A stretch of DNA of 64,000 bases, taken from positions 2,232,001 through 2,296,000 of the forward strand of contig NZ_CP092462.1 of the NCBI RefSeq assembly GCF_022387135.1. Direction: 5' to 3'. Below are positions 1 to 8,234 of this stretch, one piece after another; position 1 is the first letter of the stretch, and each line of letters opens with the position of its first letter. Below the pieces are notes generated by a model. That model was not told where the DNA came from. It saw only the letters and a program-made list of their open reading frames with translations, and did not search any database. The position numbers and the translations under genes were made by a program. Source of the stretch: Comamonas sp. B21-038 (GTDB lineage: Bacteria; Pseudomonadota; Gammaproteobacteria; Burkholderiales; Burkholderiaceae_C).

Positions 1-584
1 GTGCTGGTGCCAAAGGCATAGGCCAGCGCCAGCCCCATTGCCATGCGGCCACTGCATTGGCGCAGCAGCAAGAGGTATATCAGCATCACCGAAGCCGATG
101 CGACGAGCGAGGCCACGAGCTTTTCCATGATGCGGGCCACCGAATCCACATGCGCAGGGGCCCAGTCCCAGTACGACAGATACAGCGCAGCGGGAAGGTA
201 CAGCGGCGCTACCAGCAAGGGGGTGACAATGGGATAGAGCGAGAACAGGCGTCCGTCCGTGCCGCGCACCACCCAGCCAGCTTTGCCAATCTCGCCAGGC
301 TTGCTGGGCAGCCTGTGCCCTTGTGCCACCAGGTCAGCAACGGGGTCCAGGCTCAGGGTGGTGTATTTCCACAGCGACAGTGGCAGGTAGCGCGCTGGAT
401 AGTTGTCGCCCGCGCCTATAGAGCGCATATTCGCGTTGTACACAGCAAAGCTGACCACGCCCAGCAGCAGACAGGCCGCGAGATGCCTTATACGGAAGGG
501 CTGGGGTCGATGGCTCAGCACCGGTATCTGCGTCAGTGCTCTCAGAGCCTTCTCCCAAACCCTGCGAACCAAGTGAAAACGCAT
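1..584 (-). CDS. Multi-pass membrane protein, glycosyltransferase-like (3' end outside window)
   Basis: Reading the minus strand from the ATG at 584 gives an open frame to the window edge (194 codons and 2 bases), so only the N-terminal part is present. It begins MRFHLVRRVWEKALR, has a hydrophobic segment around residues 35-48 (LAACLLLGVVSFAVYN), a soluble loop containing GAGDNYPARYLPLSLW and GRLFSLYPIVTPLLVAPLYL, and another membrane segment near residues 160-175. An early membrane helix followed by an acidic/aromatic extracytoplasmic loop recalls GT-C (ArnT/PMT-like) enzymes, but no catalytic motif can be confirmed in a fragment. It is divergent from the sugar-nucleotide and glycosyltransferase genes at 799-2701, which fits a glycan role. 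Function is inferred; the reading frame is well supported. Confidence 0.7.
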   Translation of the reverse strand, partial: MRFHLVRRVWEKALRALTQIPVLSHRPQPFRIRHLAACLLLGVVSFAVYNANMRSIGAGDNYPARYLPLSLWKYTTLSLDPVADLVAQGHRLPSKPGEIGKAGWVVRGTDGRLFSLYPIVTPLLVAPLYLPAALYLSYWDWAPAHVDSVARIMEKLVASLVASASVMLIYLLLLRQCSGRMAMGLALAYAFGTS

Positions 585-798
585 ACACGGCGGTTATTTA
601 AATGTTGCTACACGTTACTTTTTGCAAGCATAATTCTACGTTTGTCGGGCAGTATGCGCCCACTGCCGCATGTAAATATCTGGGAAAGATAGCTTGATAC
701 TGCACAATGCGATGCAAGCCATTGTGACAATTGAGATTAGTAATTTATTTACCAATTGATCGAATTTATTTTCTAATCCATCCGCTGCGCAGAGCCCT
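585..798. promoter_or_regulatory. AT-rich divergent promoter region
   Basis: This 214-bp spacer separates two divergent genes. It is clearly more AT-rich than its surroundings, especially 725-780 with runs such as TAATTTATTTACC, as expected for back-to-back promoters in a GC-rich genome. I could not assign a convincing -35/-10 pair or any RNA gene. Confidence 0.4.
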
Positions 799-1857
799 AT
801 GACAGTCACACCATCTCCCAAGTGCATTCTGGTCACCGGAGGTGCGGGTTTTCTGGGCTCCCACCTGTGCGAACGCCTGCTGACCGAAGGCCACCAGGTG
901 GTCTGCCTGGACAATTTCTCCAGCGGCTCGCCGGGCAACATCACCGCACTGCTCGACCACCCCGCGTTCAGTCTGCTGCAGCAGGATGTGGTGGATCCCA
1001 TTGGGCTGCTGCAAGTCGACCAGATCTACAACCTGGCCAGCATTGCCTCACCGCAGCTGTACCAGCGCAACCCGGTACAGACCCTCAAGACCAATGTGCT
1101 GGGCGCCATGCAGGTGCTCGATCTGGCCCTGCGCTGCGGAGCCAGGGTGCTCCAGGCGTCCACCAGCGAGGTCTATGGCGATCCGCTGGTGCACCCGCAG
1201 CCTGAGAGCTATCTTGGCAATGTGAACCCCATTGGCCCACGCGCCTGCTATGACGAGGGCAAGCGCTGCGCGGAAACCCTGTTTGCCGACTACCAGCGCC
1301 AGCACGGCCTGTCCATCAAGATCGTGCGCATCTTCAACACCTATGGGCCGCGTATGCTGCCCAGTGATGGCCGGGTCATCAGCAGCTTTTTCAGCCATGC
1401 ACTACAAGGCAGTGGCATGCCCATTCATGGTGATGGCCACCAGACCCGCAGTTTTTGCTATGTGAGCGACATGGTAGAGGGCCTGATGCGCATGATGAAC
1501 AGCGATGCCGCCATCACCGGCCCGCTGAACCTGGGCAACCCCGAAGAGATCGACGTGCTCGGCCTGGCCAGAAAGATTGCTGCACTGACAGGGAGCGCCG
1601 CTGCCCCGGTATTTCTCCCCGGCCAGCCGGACGATCCTCGGCAGCGCAAGCCCGATATTTCCCAGGCGCGGCAGATGCTGGGCTGGGCTCCCCAGGTTTC
1701 GCTTGACAATGGACTCTCCCACACCCATGCCCAGCTGCAACGTGCTGCCGCCTTTGCTACCGCCCACAGCCAAGACCCTGTTGCTGATGCCTTACTACGA
1801 GGACATCCAGGCCTGTCAGCTTTTGCTGCAAGCGCTGCACGCACAGCTCGGACCTGA
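799..1857 (+). CDS. NAD-dependent sugar-nucleotide epimerase/decarboxylase (UDP-glucuronate decarboxylase-like)
   Basis: An extended SDR of 352 residues. The Rossmann NAD motif [10 protein letters not shown] is near residues 13-22, followed by the acidic residue of LDNFSSG (adenosine ribose binding). STSEVYGDP carries the catalytic Ser/Thr, and YDEGKR gives the Y-x3-K pair. The substrate-side motif [10 protein letters not shown] and the C-terminal GWAPQVSL block match UDP-xylose synthase / UDP-glucuronate decarboxylase-type enzymes rather than GalE. It probably makes a UDP-sugar for the glycosyltransferase that follows. The last 50 residues are Ala/His-rich, unlike the family, and overlap the next gene by 149 bp, so the functional domain probably ends near residue 305. 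Exact substrate is uncertain. Confidence 0.85.
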   Translation: MTVTPSPKCILVTGGAGFLGSHLCERLLTEGHQVVCLDNFSSGSPGNITALLDHPAFSLLQQDVVDPIGLLQVDQIYNLASIASPQLYQRNPVQTLKTNVLGAMQVLDLALRCGARVLQASTSEVYGDPLVHPQPESYLGNVNPIGPRACYDEGKRCAETLFADYQRQHGLSIKIVRIFNTYGPRMLPSDGRVISSFFSHALQGSGMPIHGDGHQTRSFCYVSDMVEGLMRMMNSDAAITGPLNLGNPEEIDVLGLARKIAALTGSAAAPVFLPGQPDDPRQRKPDISQARQMLGWAPQVSLDNGLSHTHAQLQRAAAFATAHSQDPVADALLRGHPGLSAFAASAARTART

Positions 1858-2701
1858 CTGCTTTGTGCTCTTCGTCGACGACTGCTCGCCCCAGCAGTCC
1901 CTGACGGCGAGCGCACTCTCCAACGCAGGACTGCCCGGGCGCATTCTGCGCTTGCGCCGCAATGCCGGCCACCAGCAGGCGCTGGCCCTGGGCCTGCAGT
2001 ACCTGGCCCCACATCTGCATTCCCAGCAGCAACTGGTGCTCATGGATTCCGATGGCGAAGATGCGCCCGAGGCCGTCCCCGGCCTGCTGGCCAAGCTCAG
2101 CCAATCTGCCGGCGCCATCGATGCCATCGTCGCAGCCCGGGGCAAGCGCCGTGAGCGCTGGACCTTTGTCGCCTGCTACCGCGCCTACCAGTTGCTCTTT
2201 CGCCTCAGCACAGGGCGGGTGCTGGATTTTGGCAATTTCATGGTGCTGTCTGCGCCCGCCGCGCAGGCGCTCGCCGCCTACCCCAGCTTGCCCGTCCATA
2301 TTGCCGCCAGCCTGCTGGCCAGCGACTTGCGCCTGGGCCGCCATACAGTGGACCGGGCCAAGCGCTATGCCGGGGTCTCCAAGATGAACCTGCCTGCACT
2401 GGTGGGCCATGGGCTGCGCGCCATCCGGGTATTCAAGGCCCGCGTACTGCAGCGTCTGCGCCACGCCGCGCTGCTGCTGGCGGGTTTGGCGGCCGTGCTG
2501 GCCTGGCTCAGCACTGGACAGAGGGGCGCAGGCCTGGCGCTGTTCGGGTTCTGGGGCTGCACGGCGCTGGCCTTGCTGTACGCGCTGGTGTACGGGCTGC
2601 TGGCCTGGAAGCTGGGAGACAGCTATCCTCAGCCCGACATGGCCATGGTCGCCGCGACCATTGATGTGCCAGCACCTGAGCGCAAGGCACCGGAGGCCTG
2701 A
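1709..2701 (+). CDS. Family 2 glycosyltransferase with C-terminal membrane segments
   Basis: 330 residues from the ATG at 1709 (a TTG two codons upstream is possible). The N-terminal GT-A domain begins with [10 protein letters not shown], has the nucleotide-binding FVDDCS and the metal-binding region [26 protein letters not shown] resembles polyprenyl-phosphate sugar transferases of the DPM1/ArnC/GtrB type. Two hydrophobic segments near residues 250-300 would anchor it in the inner membrane. It overlaps the upstream epimerase gene by 149 bp and abuts the next gene without a gap, so the three are probably co-transcribed. Likely role: transfer of a sugar to undecaprenyl phosphate or to a lipid-linked glycan. 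The substrate cannot be read from sequence. Confidence 0.82.
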   Translation: MDSPTPMPSCNVLPPLLPPTAKTLLLMPYYEDIQACQLLLQALHAQLGPDCFVLFVDDCSPQQSLTASALSNAGLPGRILRLRRNAGHQQALALGLQYLAPHLHSQQQLVLMDSDGEDAPEAVPGLLAKLSQSAGAIDAIVAARGKRRERWTFVACYRAYQLLFRLSTGRVLDFGNFMVLSAPAAQALAAYPSLPVHIAASLLASDLRLGRHTVDRAKRYAGVSKMNLPALVGHGLRAIRVFKARVLQRLRHAALLLAGLAAVLAWLSTGQRGAGLALFGFWGCTALALLYALVYGLLAWKLGDSYPQPDMAMVAATIDVPAPERKAPEA

Positions 2702-3304
2702 ATGAAAAAGCTGCGGTTCGCGCTTCTGTCCTGGCTGGCTTACCCCGTGCTGGCGGCCCTCAGCTACCTGCTCTATATTCGGCTGCTCACGGTCGATGTA
2801 GTGCTCTACGCTGCCTTGGCCGCTGCAGCGCTTGCGCTGGTGCTGCAGGCACTGCTGCTGTGCTGCCTGTCAACCTGGCGGGCCTTCAGCATCCTGGAGA
2901 AATGCCAGCATCTGTTGGTCTGCGCGCTGACGGGTTACGCGCTGGCCCTGAGCGTGCCCACGGTGATTGACCGTTCGCTGTCGTTCTACATTCTGGAGAA
3001 GCTGCAGCAACGGGGCGGCGGCATTGCGCGCAGCAAGATGGACCAGGTCTTCAAAGACGAATACATGCACGAGCACCGCCTGATCGACATCCGGCTCACC
3101 GAACAGCTGGTATCGGGCACCATCCGCATCGATGACCAAGGCTGCGTGCTGTTGACGCCCCGGGGCGAGCGTCTGGCGCATTTCAGCCGGTGGTTCCGCC
3201 ACTATGGCCTGCCACACCAGCGCCTGATTGGCGACAGCTACTCGGCCGATCTGGTTGACCCTTTTGCCCACAGCCAGTCAGCGCCCGACTACCGCTGCCA
3301 TTGA
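2702..3304 (+). CDS. Putative inner-membrane protein of the glycan locus
   Basis: A 200-residue protein starting directly after the stop of the glycosyltransferase gene (TGA followed by ATG), hence translationally linked. Residues 7-25 and 33-58 are hydrophobic helices and a third weaker one lies near 70-88. The remaining C-terminal half (from LEKLQQRGGGIARSKMDQVF) is soluble and charged, with the run DIRLTEQLVSGTIRIDDQ. I do not recognise the family. Small membrane proteins of this kind often accompany GtrB/ArnC-like enzymes as flippases or acceptor-modifying partners, but nothing in the sequence shows this. Confidence 0.7.
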   Translation: MKKLRFALLSWLAYPVLAALSYLLYIRLLTVDVVLYAALAAAALALVLQALLLCCLSTWRAFSILEKCQHLLVCALTGYALALSVPTVIDRSLSFYILEKLQQRGGGIARSKMDQVFKDEYMHEHRLIDIRLTEQLVSGTIRIDDQGCVLLTPRGERLAHFSRWFRHYGLPHQRLIGDSYSADLVDPFAHSQSAPDYRCH

Positions 3305-3337
3305 ACAGCTTGCGTGGCCTGGGCTTCCTGTGGCCCA

Positions 3338-4123
3338 TCAGCGCATCACCAAGCCCCCATCTACCAGCAACACCTGCCCCGTCATGAACCGGCTCAGGTC
3401 CGATGCCAGGAAAAGCACCGGCCCGGCCACATCCTCGGGGCTGGCCAGGCGGCGCAGCGGGGTGGCGGCCATCAGCGATTCGCGGAAGGATTCGCGGGTT
3501 TGCGCGCTGCCCTGGGTGGGGTAGACGAGGCCCGGGGCGACACAATTGACGCGTATCCCAAAGGGCCCCAGCTCGCTGGCGAGGTTGCGGCTGAAGCCCA
3601 CCAGCGAGGCCTTGGCCGTGCTGTAGTCGTGGTAAGCGACAACAGGGTGCTCCACCAGATTGCTGGTGATATTGACGATGCTGCCCCGGGCGCGCTGGCG
3701 CATTTGCGGCAGCACCGCGCGGCAGACATGGAAGGCGCCGCCCACGGCGGCATCGAACTGCGCCTGGTAGTCGCTCCAGGCCAGGGCATCGAGCGGCTGG
3801 CGGCGCTCCGGGTCAAAGGCATAGGGGCGCAAGGCATTGTTCACGACGACATCGATGGGCCCGGCCTCCTGCGCAATCGCCTGGGCCATCGCGTCCACTG
3901 CCGCCGGGTTGCCCACATCGGCCTGCACGGCCCAGGCGTCGCCACCAGCGGCCTGGCAGGCGGCCACGGTCTGGGCCGCTGCCGCCTCATTGGCCAGGTA
4001 GTTCACCGCCACGGTGGCGCCTTCGCGCGCAAAGGCCTGGGCAATGGCCGCGCCAATGCCCCGGCTGGCACCTGTTACCAGCACCACCTTGCCGCGCAGG
4101 TTCAACGCACTGCTGTCCAGCAT
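3338..4123 (-). CDS. Short-chain dehydrogenase/reductase, last gene of the TPP-riboswitch operon
   Basis: 261 residues from the ATG at 4123. The frame stays open further upstream, but that part lies inside the preceding gene in another frame, and the chosen start sits one base after its TGA. Classical SDR features: cofactor motif TGASRGIG (residues 17-24), NNAL structural motif, catalytic Ser in NITSN and the Y-x3-K of YSTAKA, and C-terminal DGGLV. The closest everyday annotation would be 3-oxoacyl-ACP-reductase-like oxidoreductase (FabG superfamily). Position downstream of an acyl-activating enzyme, an acyl reductase and a thiamine-type importer suggests that it reduces an aldehyde to an alcohol, or the reverse, in thiamine-precursor salvage. 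That role is inference. Confidence 0.85.
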   Translation of the reverse strand: MLDSSALNLRGKVVLVTGASRGIGAAIAQAFAREGATVAVNYLANEAAAAQTVAACQAAGGDAWAVQADVGNPAAVDAMAQAIAQEAGPIDVVVNNALRPYAFDPERRQPLDALAWSDYQAQFDAAVGGAFHVCRAVLPQMRQRARGSIVNITSNLVEHPVVAYHDYSTAKASLVGFSRNLASELGPFGIRVNCVAPGLVYPTQGSAQTRESFRESLMAATPLRRLASPEDVAGPVLFLASDLSRFMTGQVLLVDGGLVMR

Positions 4124-4124
4124 C

Positions 4125-5162
4125 TCAGGCCCCCGGCAGCCAACGGCTGTCCACCACATCGGCCACCTTGATGGGCTGCTGCACCATACCCAGCGCATGG
4201 TAGGCATCGGCACCCTTTTGCAGCGCATCCAGGTCAAAGCTGCCCAGCGGCGCGGCCTTGCCCTGCACCCGCAAGCTAGGCTGGGCCGATGCATTGCGCA
4301 GCCCGATCACATCGAGGTTGATGTCGCGCTGGGTGCCATCGATCGCGCGTTTGGTGGCCAGAGTGGCGGCCTCTTCAGGCTGGGCGATCATCCAGGCCGC
4401 ACTGTCGCGGTAGCCGCGCAAGAAAGCCTGCAGCAACGCCGGCTGCTGCTCCAGCGTCTGCCGGCGCACCACAAACATGTCGCTCGACATATTGAGGTAG
4501 TCGCGCACGGGCATCACATGCACCTCGCCCATGCCCTTGCGCAGGCCCACGGCCAGGCCGGTGTCAGTGGCGGCCGTCGCATCGACCTGGCCTTGCATCA
4601 GCGGCGCAAAGTTCAAGAGGCCGGTGACGACAATGCGCACATCCGATTCCTTGAGCCCCGCCTGGTGCAGCATCACCAGCAGGTTCTGGCGCGTGCCGCT
4701 GGCCAGGCTGTAGACGCCAATGGTCTTGCCCTTCAGATCCGCCGGTGTACGGATGCCGCTGGAGCGCAGCGACACGACATTGAACACGTTTTGCGGGTAG
4801 ATGTCGTAGATGGCGACCAGCTTCTCGCCCTTGTCCAGCGCCATGAAGAACGAGCCCGGGTCGGTAAAGGCCACATCGCCCTGGCCGCTCAGGATATTGC
4901 GGATCGCATCGCCGCCACCGGCACCGGGCAGGTAGGTCAGGTCCACCCCCTGGGCCTTGAAAAAGCCCTTGTCCGGTTCGGCCAGGATGTTGGTGATTTC
5001 GCTGATCGGCTTGCTCCAGCCGGCCAGGCGGATCTTGCCGCTGACCGGGGTTGCAGCGCCCGCTGTGATGCCCGTGCCCGCCAGGCCCAGGCCCAAGAGG
5101 CCAGCAGAGGCGCCCAGCCAGCGGCGGCGCGAGAGGGAGGAGGTCAGAAAAAGTGCAGACAT
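4125..5162 (-). CDS. thiY: ABC transporter substrate-binding protein, NMT1/THI5-like (ThiY-type)
   Basis: 345 residues from the ATG at 5162. A twin-arginine-like signal sequence SRRRWLGASAGLLGLGLAG precedes the mature part. The mature protein has the SsuA/THI5/NMT1 fold pattern: GWSKPISEITNILAEP, FFKAQGVDLTYLPGAGGGDA, the ligand loop GQGDVAFTDPGSF and KGKTIGVYSL. This superfamily binds nitrate, sulfonates, taurine or pyrimidines of thiamine biosynthesis. A TPP riboswitch upstream of the operon favours a thiamine-precursor pyrimidine (as in ThiY) or a related fragment. The ThiY label therefore rests on regulation and family, not on identified binding residues. Confidence 0.8.
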   Translation of the reverse strand: MSALFLTSSLSRRRWLGASAGLLGLGLAGTGITAGAATPVSGKIRLAGWSKPISEITNILAEPDKGFFKAQGVDLTYLPGAGGGDAIRNILSGQGDVAFTDPGSFFMALDKGEKLVAIYDIYPQNVFNVVSLRSSGIRTPADLKGKTIGVYSLASGTRQNLLVMLHQAGLKESDVRIVVTGLLNFAPLMQGQVDATAATDTGLAVGLRKGMGEVHVMPVRDYLNMSSDMFVVRRQTLEQQPALLQAFLRGYRDSAAWMIAQPEEAATLATKRAIDGTQRDINLDVIGLRNASAQPSLRVQGKAAPLGSFDLDALQKGADAYHALGMVQQPIKVADVVDSRWLPGA

Positions 5163-5201
5163 AAACGGTCCATCCAGAAGCAATCGGGCAAAAATCAAAA
5201 A

Positions 5202-5975
5202 TCAACGGCCTGCGCCAGCGACCGCATGGCGACGCAGCAATCTGCGCTCCAGCAGCAAACAGGCCTGGTACAGCAGCAGGCCCAGTGCTGCGATCAGCAG
5301 CAGTGCGGCAAACATCAACGTGGTGTCCATCATTCCCTGGGCGGCAATCACCACCGCGCCCAGCCCCTGGCTGGCGCCCATGAACTCTGCCACCACCGCA
5401 CCCACCAGCGCCAGCACCACAGCCACGCGCAGGCCCGCCAGAATGGCCGGCAAGCCTGTGGGCAGCTTGAGCCGCAATAACGTCTGCAGCCGGCTGGCCC
5501 CCAGCATGCGAAACAGCTGCAGGCGCTGCAGATCGACCTGGCGCAGGCCCGTCAAGGTGTTTTCCATCAGCGGAAAAAAGCAAACCAGGGCCGTGATCAG
5601 CACCGTCGGCAGCATGCCAAAACCAAACCACAGCACAAACAGCGGCGCCAGTGCCAGCTTGGGCACCACCTGGCTGACCACCACATAGGGCCGGAGCACG
5701 CGCTCCAGCAACACCGACTCGGCCAAGGCCATGCCGGCCAGCAAGCCAAAAGACGCGCCCGCCGCCAGGCCCAGCAGCACCGCCTGCACGGTGGCGGCAA
5801 TGTGCGGCCAGAAATAGCCCGACGCGAGCCCCGTCCACAAGGCCTGCAGCACCGCCGACGGCACCGGCAGCACCAGCGCCGAGATACCTCCCAGGCGCCC
5901 TGCGCCCTCCCACACTGCCAGCAGCAGCACCAGCAGCGCAGCGGCCCACAGCCGGGCTTTCAACAGGGGGGTCAT
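5202..5975 (-). CDS. thiX: ABC transporter permease of the ThiXYZ type
   Basis: 257 residues, about six hydrophobic segments, with the cytoplasmic coupling region of BPD_transp_1 permeases recognisable around LVGAVVAEFMGASQGLG and the preceding FRMLGASRLQTLLRLKLP (EAA-like loop). Its ATG overlaps the TGA of the ATPase gene in an ATGA arrangement, so stoichiometric translation is likely. It would form a homodimeric channel with the ATPase at 5972-6718 and receive ligand from the binding protein at 4125-5162. Family SsuC/TauC/ThiX; substrate assignment comes from the riboswitch. Confidence 0.82.
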   Translation of the reverse strand: MTPLLKARLWAAALLVLLLAVWEGAGRLGGISALVLPVPSAVLQALWTGLASGYFWPHIAATVQAVLLGLAAGASFGLLAGMALAESVLLERVLRPYVVVSQVVPKLALAPLFVLWFGFGMLPTVLITALVCFFPLMENTLTGLRQVDLQRLQLFRMLGASRLQTLLRLKLPTGLPAILAGLRVAVVLALVGAVVAEFMGASQGLGAVVIAAQGMMDTTLMFAALLLIAALGLLLYQACLLLERRLLRRHAVAGAGR

Positions 5976-6718
5976 GCGCTGGCCCCGTCCATCGCAGCGC
6001 GCACCTGGGCCGCATAGACGTTGAAGGCCGGGCCATGGCGCATGGCCTGGGTGCGCGGCGCCGGCAGATCAATGGCGATATCGGCGACGAGGCGCCCGCC
6101 GTGCATCAACGCCACCCGGTCCCCCAGGTACACGGCCTCGTTGATGTCATGGGTGACAAAGAGCACCGTGGTGCCCCGCGCGCGGCAGCTGCGCAGCAGC
6201 TCATCCTGCAGCTCGGCGCGGGTGATGGCGTCGAGGGCGGCAAAGGGCTCGTCGAGCAGCAGCAAGGCGGGCTCACGCATCAAGGCCCGCGCCAGCGCCA
6301 CCCGGCTTTGCTGCCCGCCGGACAGTTGGCCGGGTTGCTGCCGGGCCAGCGCTGCCAGGCCCAGTTGGGCCAGCAGCTGCTCGGCCGCGTGACGGTCCTG
6401 CGCCGTGGGCTTGCGCTGCAGCGACAGCGGCAGCAGCACATTGTCCAGCACCGTCAACCAGTCCAGCAACGTGGGCGACTGGAACATTACGCCCAACTGC
6501 GGGCCGGGTGCGGCCAGGCTGCCGCCGGCGCGCACAATGCGGCCCGCCTGGGGCTGCAGCAGGCCAGCAACCAGCTGCAGCAAGCTGGTCTTGCCGCAGC
6601 CGCTGCGGCCCAGCAGGCAGTGGAAGGCGCCTTGCGCCATCTGCCAGCTCACGCCATCCACAACCGGGGCCTGGCCCGGGTAGGCAAAGTGCAGGCGTTC
6701 AATATCAATCCATGCCAT
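5972..6718 (-). CDS. thiZ: ABC transporter ATP-binding protein of the ThiXYZ type
   Basis: 248 residues from ATG 6718 (MAWIDIERLHFAY). An alternative in-frame ATG at 6739 would overlap the upstream gene by 11 bp. Walker A GRSGCGKTS, Q-loop MFQSPTLLDWLTV, signature LSGGQQSRVALARAL, Walker B LLLLDEPFAALD and the switch His in FVTHDINEAV are all intact, so the ATPase should be active. The sequence type is SsuB/TauB/ThiZ. It is the first of the three transporter genes, lying immediately downstream of the LuxC-like gene. Confidence 0.85.
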   Translation of the reverse strand: MAWIDIERLHFAYPGQAPVVDGVSWQMAQGAFHCLLGRSGCGKTSLLQLVAGLLQPQAGRIVRAGGSLAAPGPQLGVMFQSPTLLDWLTVLDNVLLPLSLQRKPTAQDRHAAEQLLAQLGLAALARQQPGQLSGGQQSRVALARALMREPALLLLDEPFAALDAITRAELQDELLRSCRARGTTVLFVTHDINEAVYLGDRVALMHGGRLVADIAIDLPAPRTQAMRHGPAFNVYAAQVRAAMDGASA

Positions 6719-6728
6719 TGCGCCACTC

Positions 6729-8234
6729 TCAGTCTGCATAGCGCGCCAGCGGCTGGGCGGCGGCCTCGGCAGCGGCATCAATCTCGGTCATCCGCACCAG
6801 GTCGAGCAGGCTGAAGCGCCCATCATGGTGCCAACCGGCCTCGGGCACGCCCATGGCGCCCAAGGCGCTGATGCGGGTGACTCCGGCAGCGCCCAGAAGG
6901 CTGGCGAGGCGGTACAAATCCTCGGGGCCCACAGCCAGGCCTGCGGTTTGCAGGTAGTCGCGCTGGGCTGCCACCAGCGGCAGCGCCTGCTCCAGGCGGT
7001 CCACCCCCACCACCACAATGCTGCGGTACAGCGCGGTGGGCGCGAGCGGCTCTAGGCTGTCGCTATAGGCGACGCTCCAGGGCGCATCGGCCGGGCCAAT
7101 CAGCTGCGGGACGGTGCCGTCATCGGCGGGCGCGCGCCATTCCAGCGACTGCTGCCAGCGGGCCATGCCAGCGCCCTCTTCCAAATCCAGCGGCCGGCGT
7201 GCAAAGCGCTGCTGCAGATTGGCGAGCTCGGCCGCCAGGTAATCGGCAAAGGCGCGGGGCGCGACCGTAGCGCCCCGCTCTACATAGAACACATGGGGCG
7301 AGTAGCAGCCCTGCTGGTCGTAGCGCATGACATCCCAGGCAGCCAGCCGCGCATTGGCCGGCGCCTTGACGGCATCCAGCGCCGCCTTACCCACCATGCC
7401 AAACCCCAGCTTGTGGCCATGGGGCAAAAATCGCGTCGTCACCGGCAACTGCTGGCGCAGCGCGGCCAGGGTCTGGTTGCTGCCATAGGCCATCACGGTA
7501 TCGGCCTGGGCGTAGAGCACTTGCGCACCGTCGGCGCTGTCGCCCGTCTGCGCGCCGCCGGGCCACCAGACCACCGCCAGGCAGTCGGCCAGGGGTGGAT
7601 GCACTTCGGCCAGCAAACGCGCAAACCAGCCGGCAAACAGCGGCTCGGCACTGGCCAGCTTGCCAATGCTGGGCGCTTTGACGAGCAGGCCGCACACCAG
7701 GCTCCACAGCGACAGCGCCGGCACATTGCCGGCCCAGCTGTGCAGCAGCAGGCCCGGGCCATAGGCGCGCACGGCCCCGCCTTTGACGGCAGGCACAAAG
7801 CCATCGAGCACAGCAGGGTTGGCAAAATCCTCGCCGGCAAAGCGCCACAGCTGGGGCGCCCGAAAGGTCTTGAACAGGCCGTTGAGCCCCAGGCGCACCA
7901 TTGCCGCGTCATATCCGCAGACCAGCGGCAGGCAGGCATCGATCTGGCGGCGATAGGGGTCGGCCGGGTCCAGCAGGCGGGCCATCGCGCGGTCAATGGC
8001 GGCGACGATCTCGGCCAGCGGCATGGGCTGCAGCTGGCGCTGCGCGGCCGCTCGCACCCGCGCCGTCAGCGCCTGCATCTGTGCGCCACTGAGCACCGGC
8101 ACCTCGACCTCCAGGTGGGCGCCCGCGCGCTCGAACACCAGCACCTGCCAGCGCACCTGGTTGTCATCCAGGCCGGGCAGGTAGCCGGCCCGCATGCGCT
8201 CGGCCCCGCGTTCAGGCGCTTGCGGCGCCCTCAT
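6729..8234 (-). CDS. LuxC-like acyl-CoA/acyl-enzyme reductase
   Basis: 501 residues, close to the usual LuxC length. The family markers are visible: LLHSWAGNVPALSLWSL (around 164-180), VMAYGSNQTL (NADPH-site region, near 248), and the catalytic cysteine at about residue 310 in the motif DQQGCYSPHVFYVE. LuxC enzymes take an acyl group from LuxE onto this cysteine and reduce it with NADPH to an aldehyde. The start overlaps the LuxE-like stop (ATGA at 8231-8234), consistent with the known LuxC-LuxE complex. No luxA, luxB or luxD is nearby, so this is not a bioluminescence operon. The acyl substrate is unknown; placement behind a TPP riboswitch suggests a thiamine-related carboxylate rather than a fatty acid. 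Confidence 0.85.
   Translation of the reverse strand: MRAPQAPERGAERMRAGYLPGLDDNQVRWQVLVFERAGAHLEVEVPVLSGAQMQALTARVRAAAQRQLQPMPLAEIVAAIDRAMARLLDPADPYRRQIDACLPLVCGYDAAMVRLGLNGLFKTFRAPQLWRFAGEDFANPAVLDGFVPAVKGGAVRAYGPGLLLHSWAGNVPALSLWSLVCGLLVKAPSIGKLASAEPLFAGWFARLLAEVHPPLADCLAVVWWPGGAQTGDSADGAQVLYAQADTVMAYGSNQTLAALRQQLPVTTRFLPHGHKLGFGMVGKAALDAVKAPANARLAAWDVMRYDQQGCYSPHVFYVERGATVAPRAFADYLAAELANLQQRFARRPLDLEEGAGMARWQQSLEWRAPADDGTVPQLIGPADAPWSVAYSDSLEPLAPTALYRSIVVVGVDRLEQALPLVAAQRDYLQTAGLAVGPEDLYRLASLLGAAGVTRISALGAMGVPEAGWHHDGRFSLLDLVRMTEIDAAAEAAAQPLARYAD

Noticed and set aside
1-692. Long plus-strand frame (57-692)
   Set aside because: It is antisense to the truncated membrane protein, whose minus-strand frame gives a sensible membrane protein.
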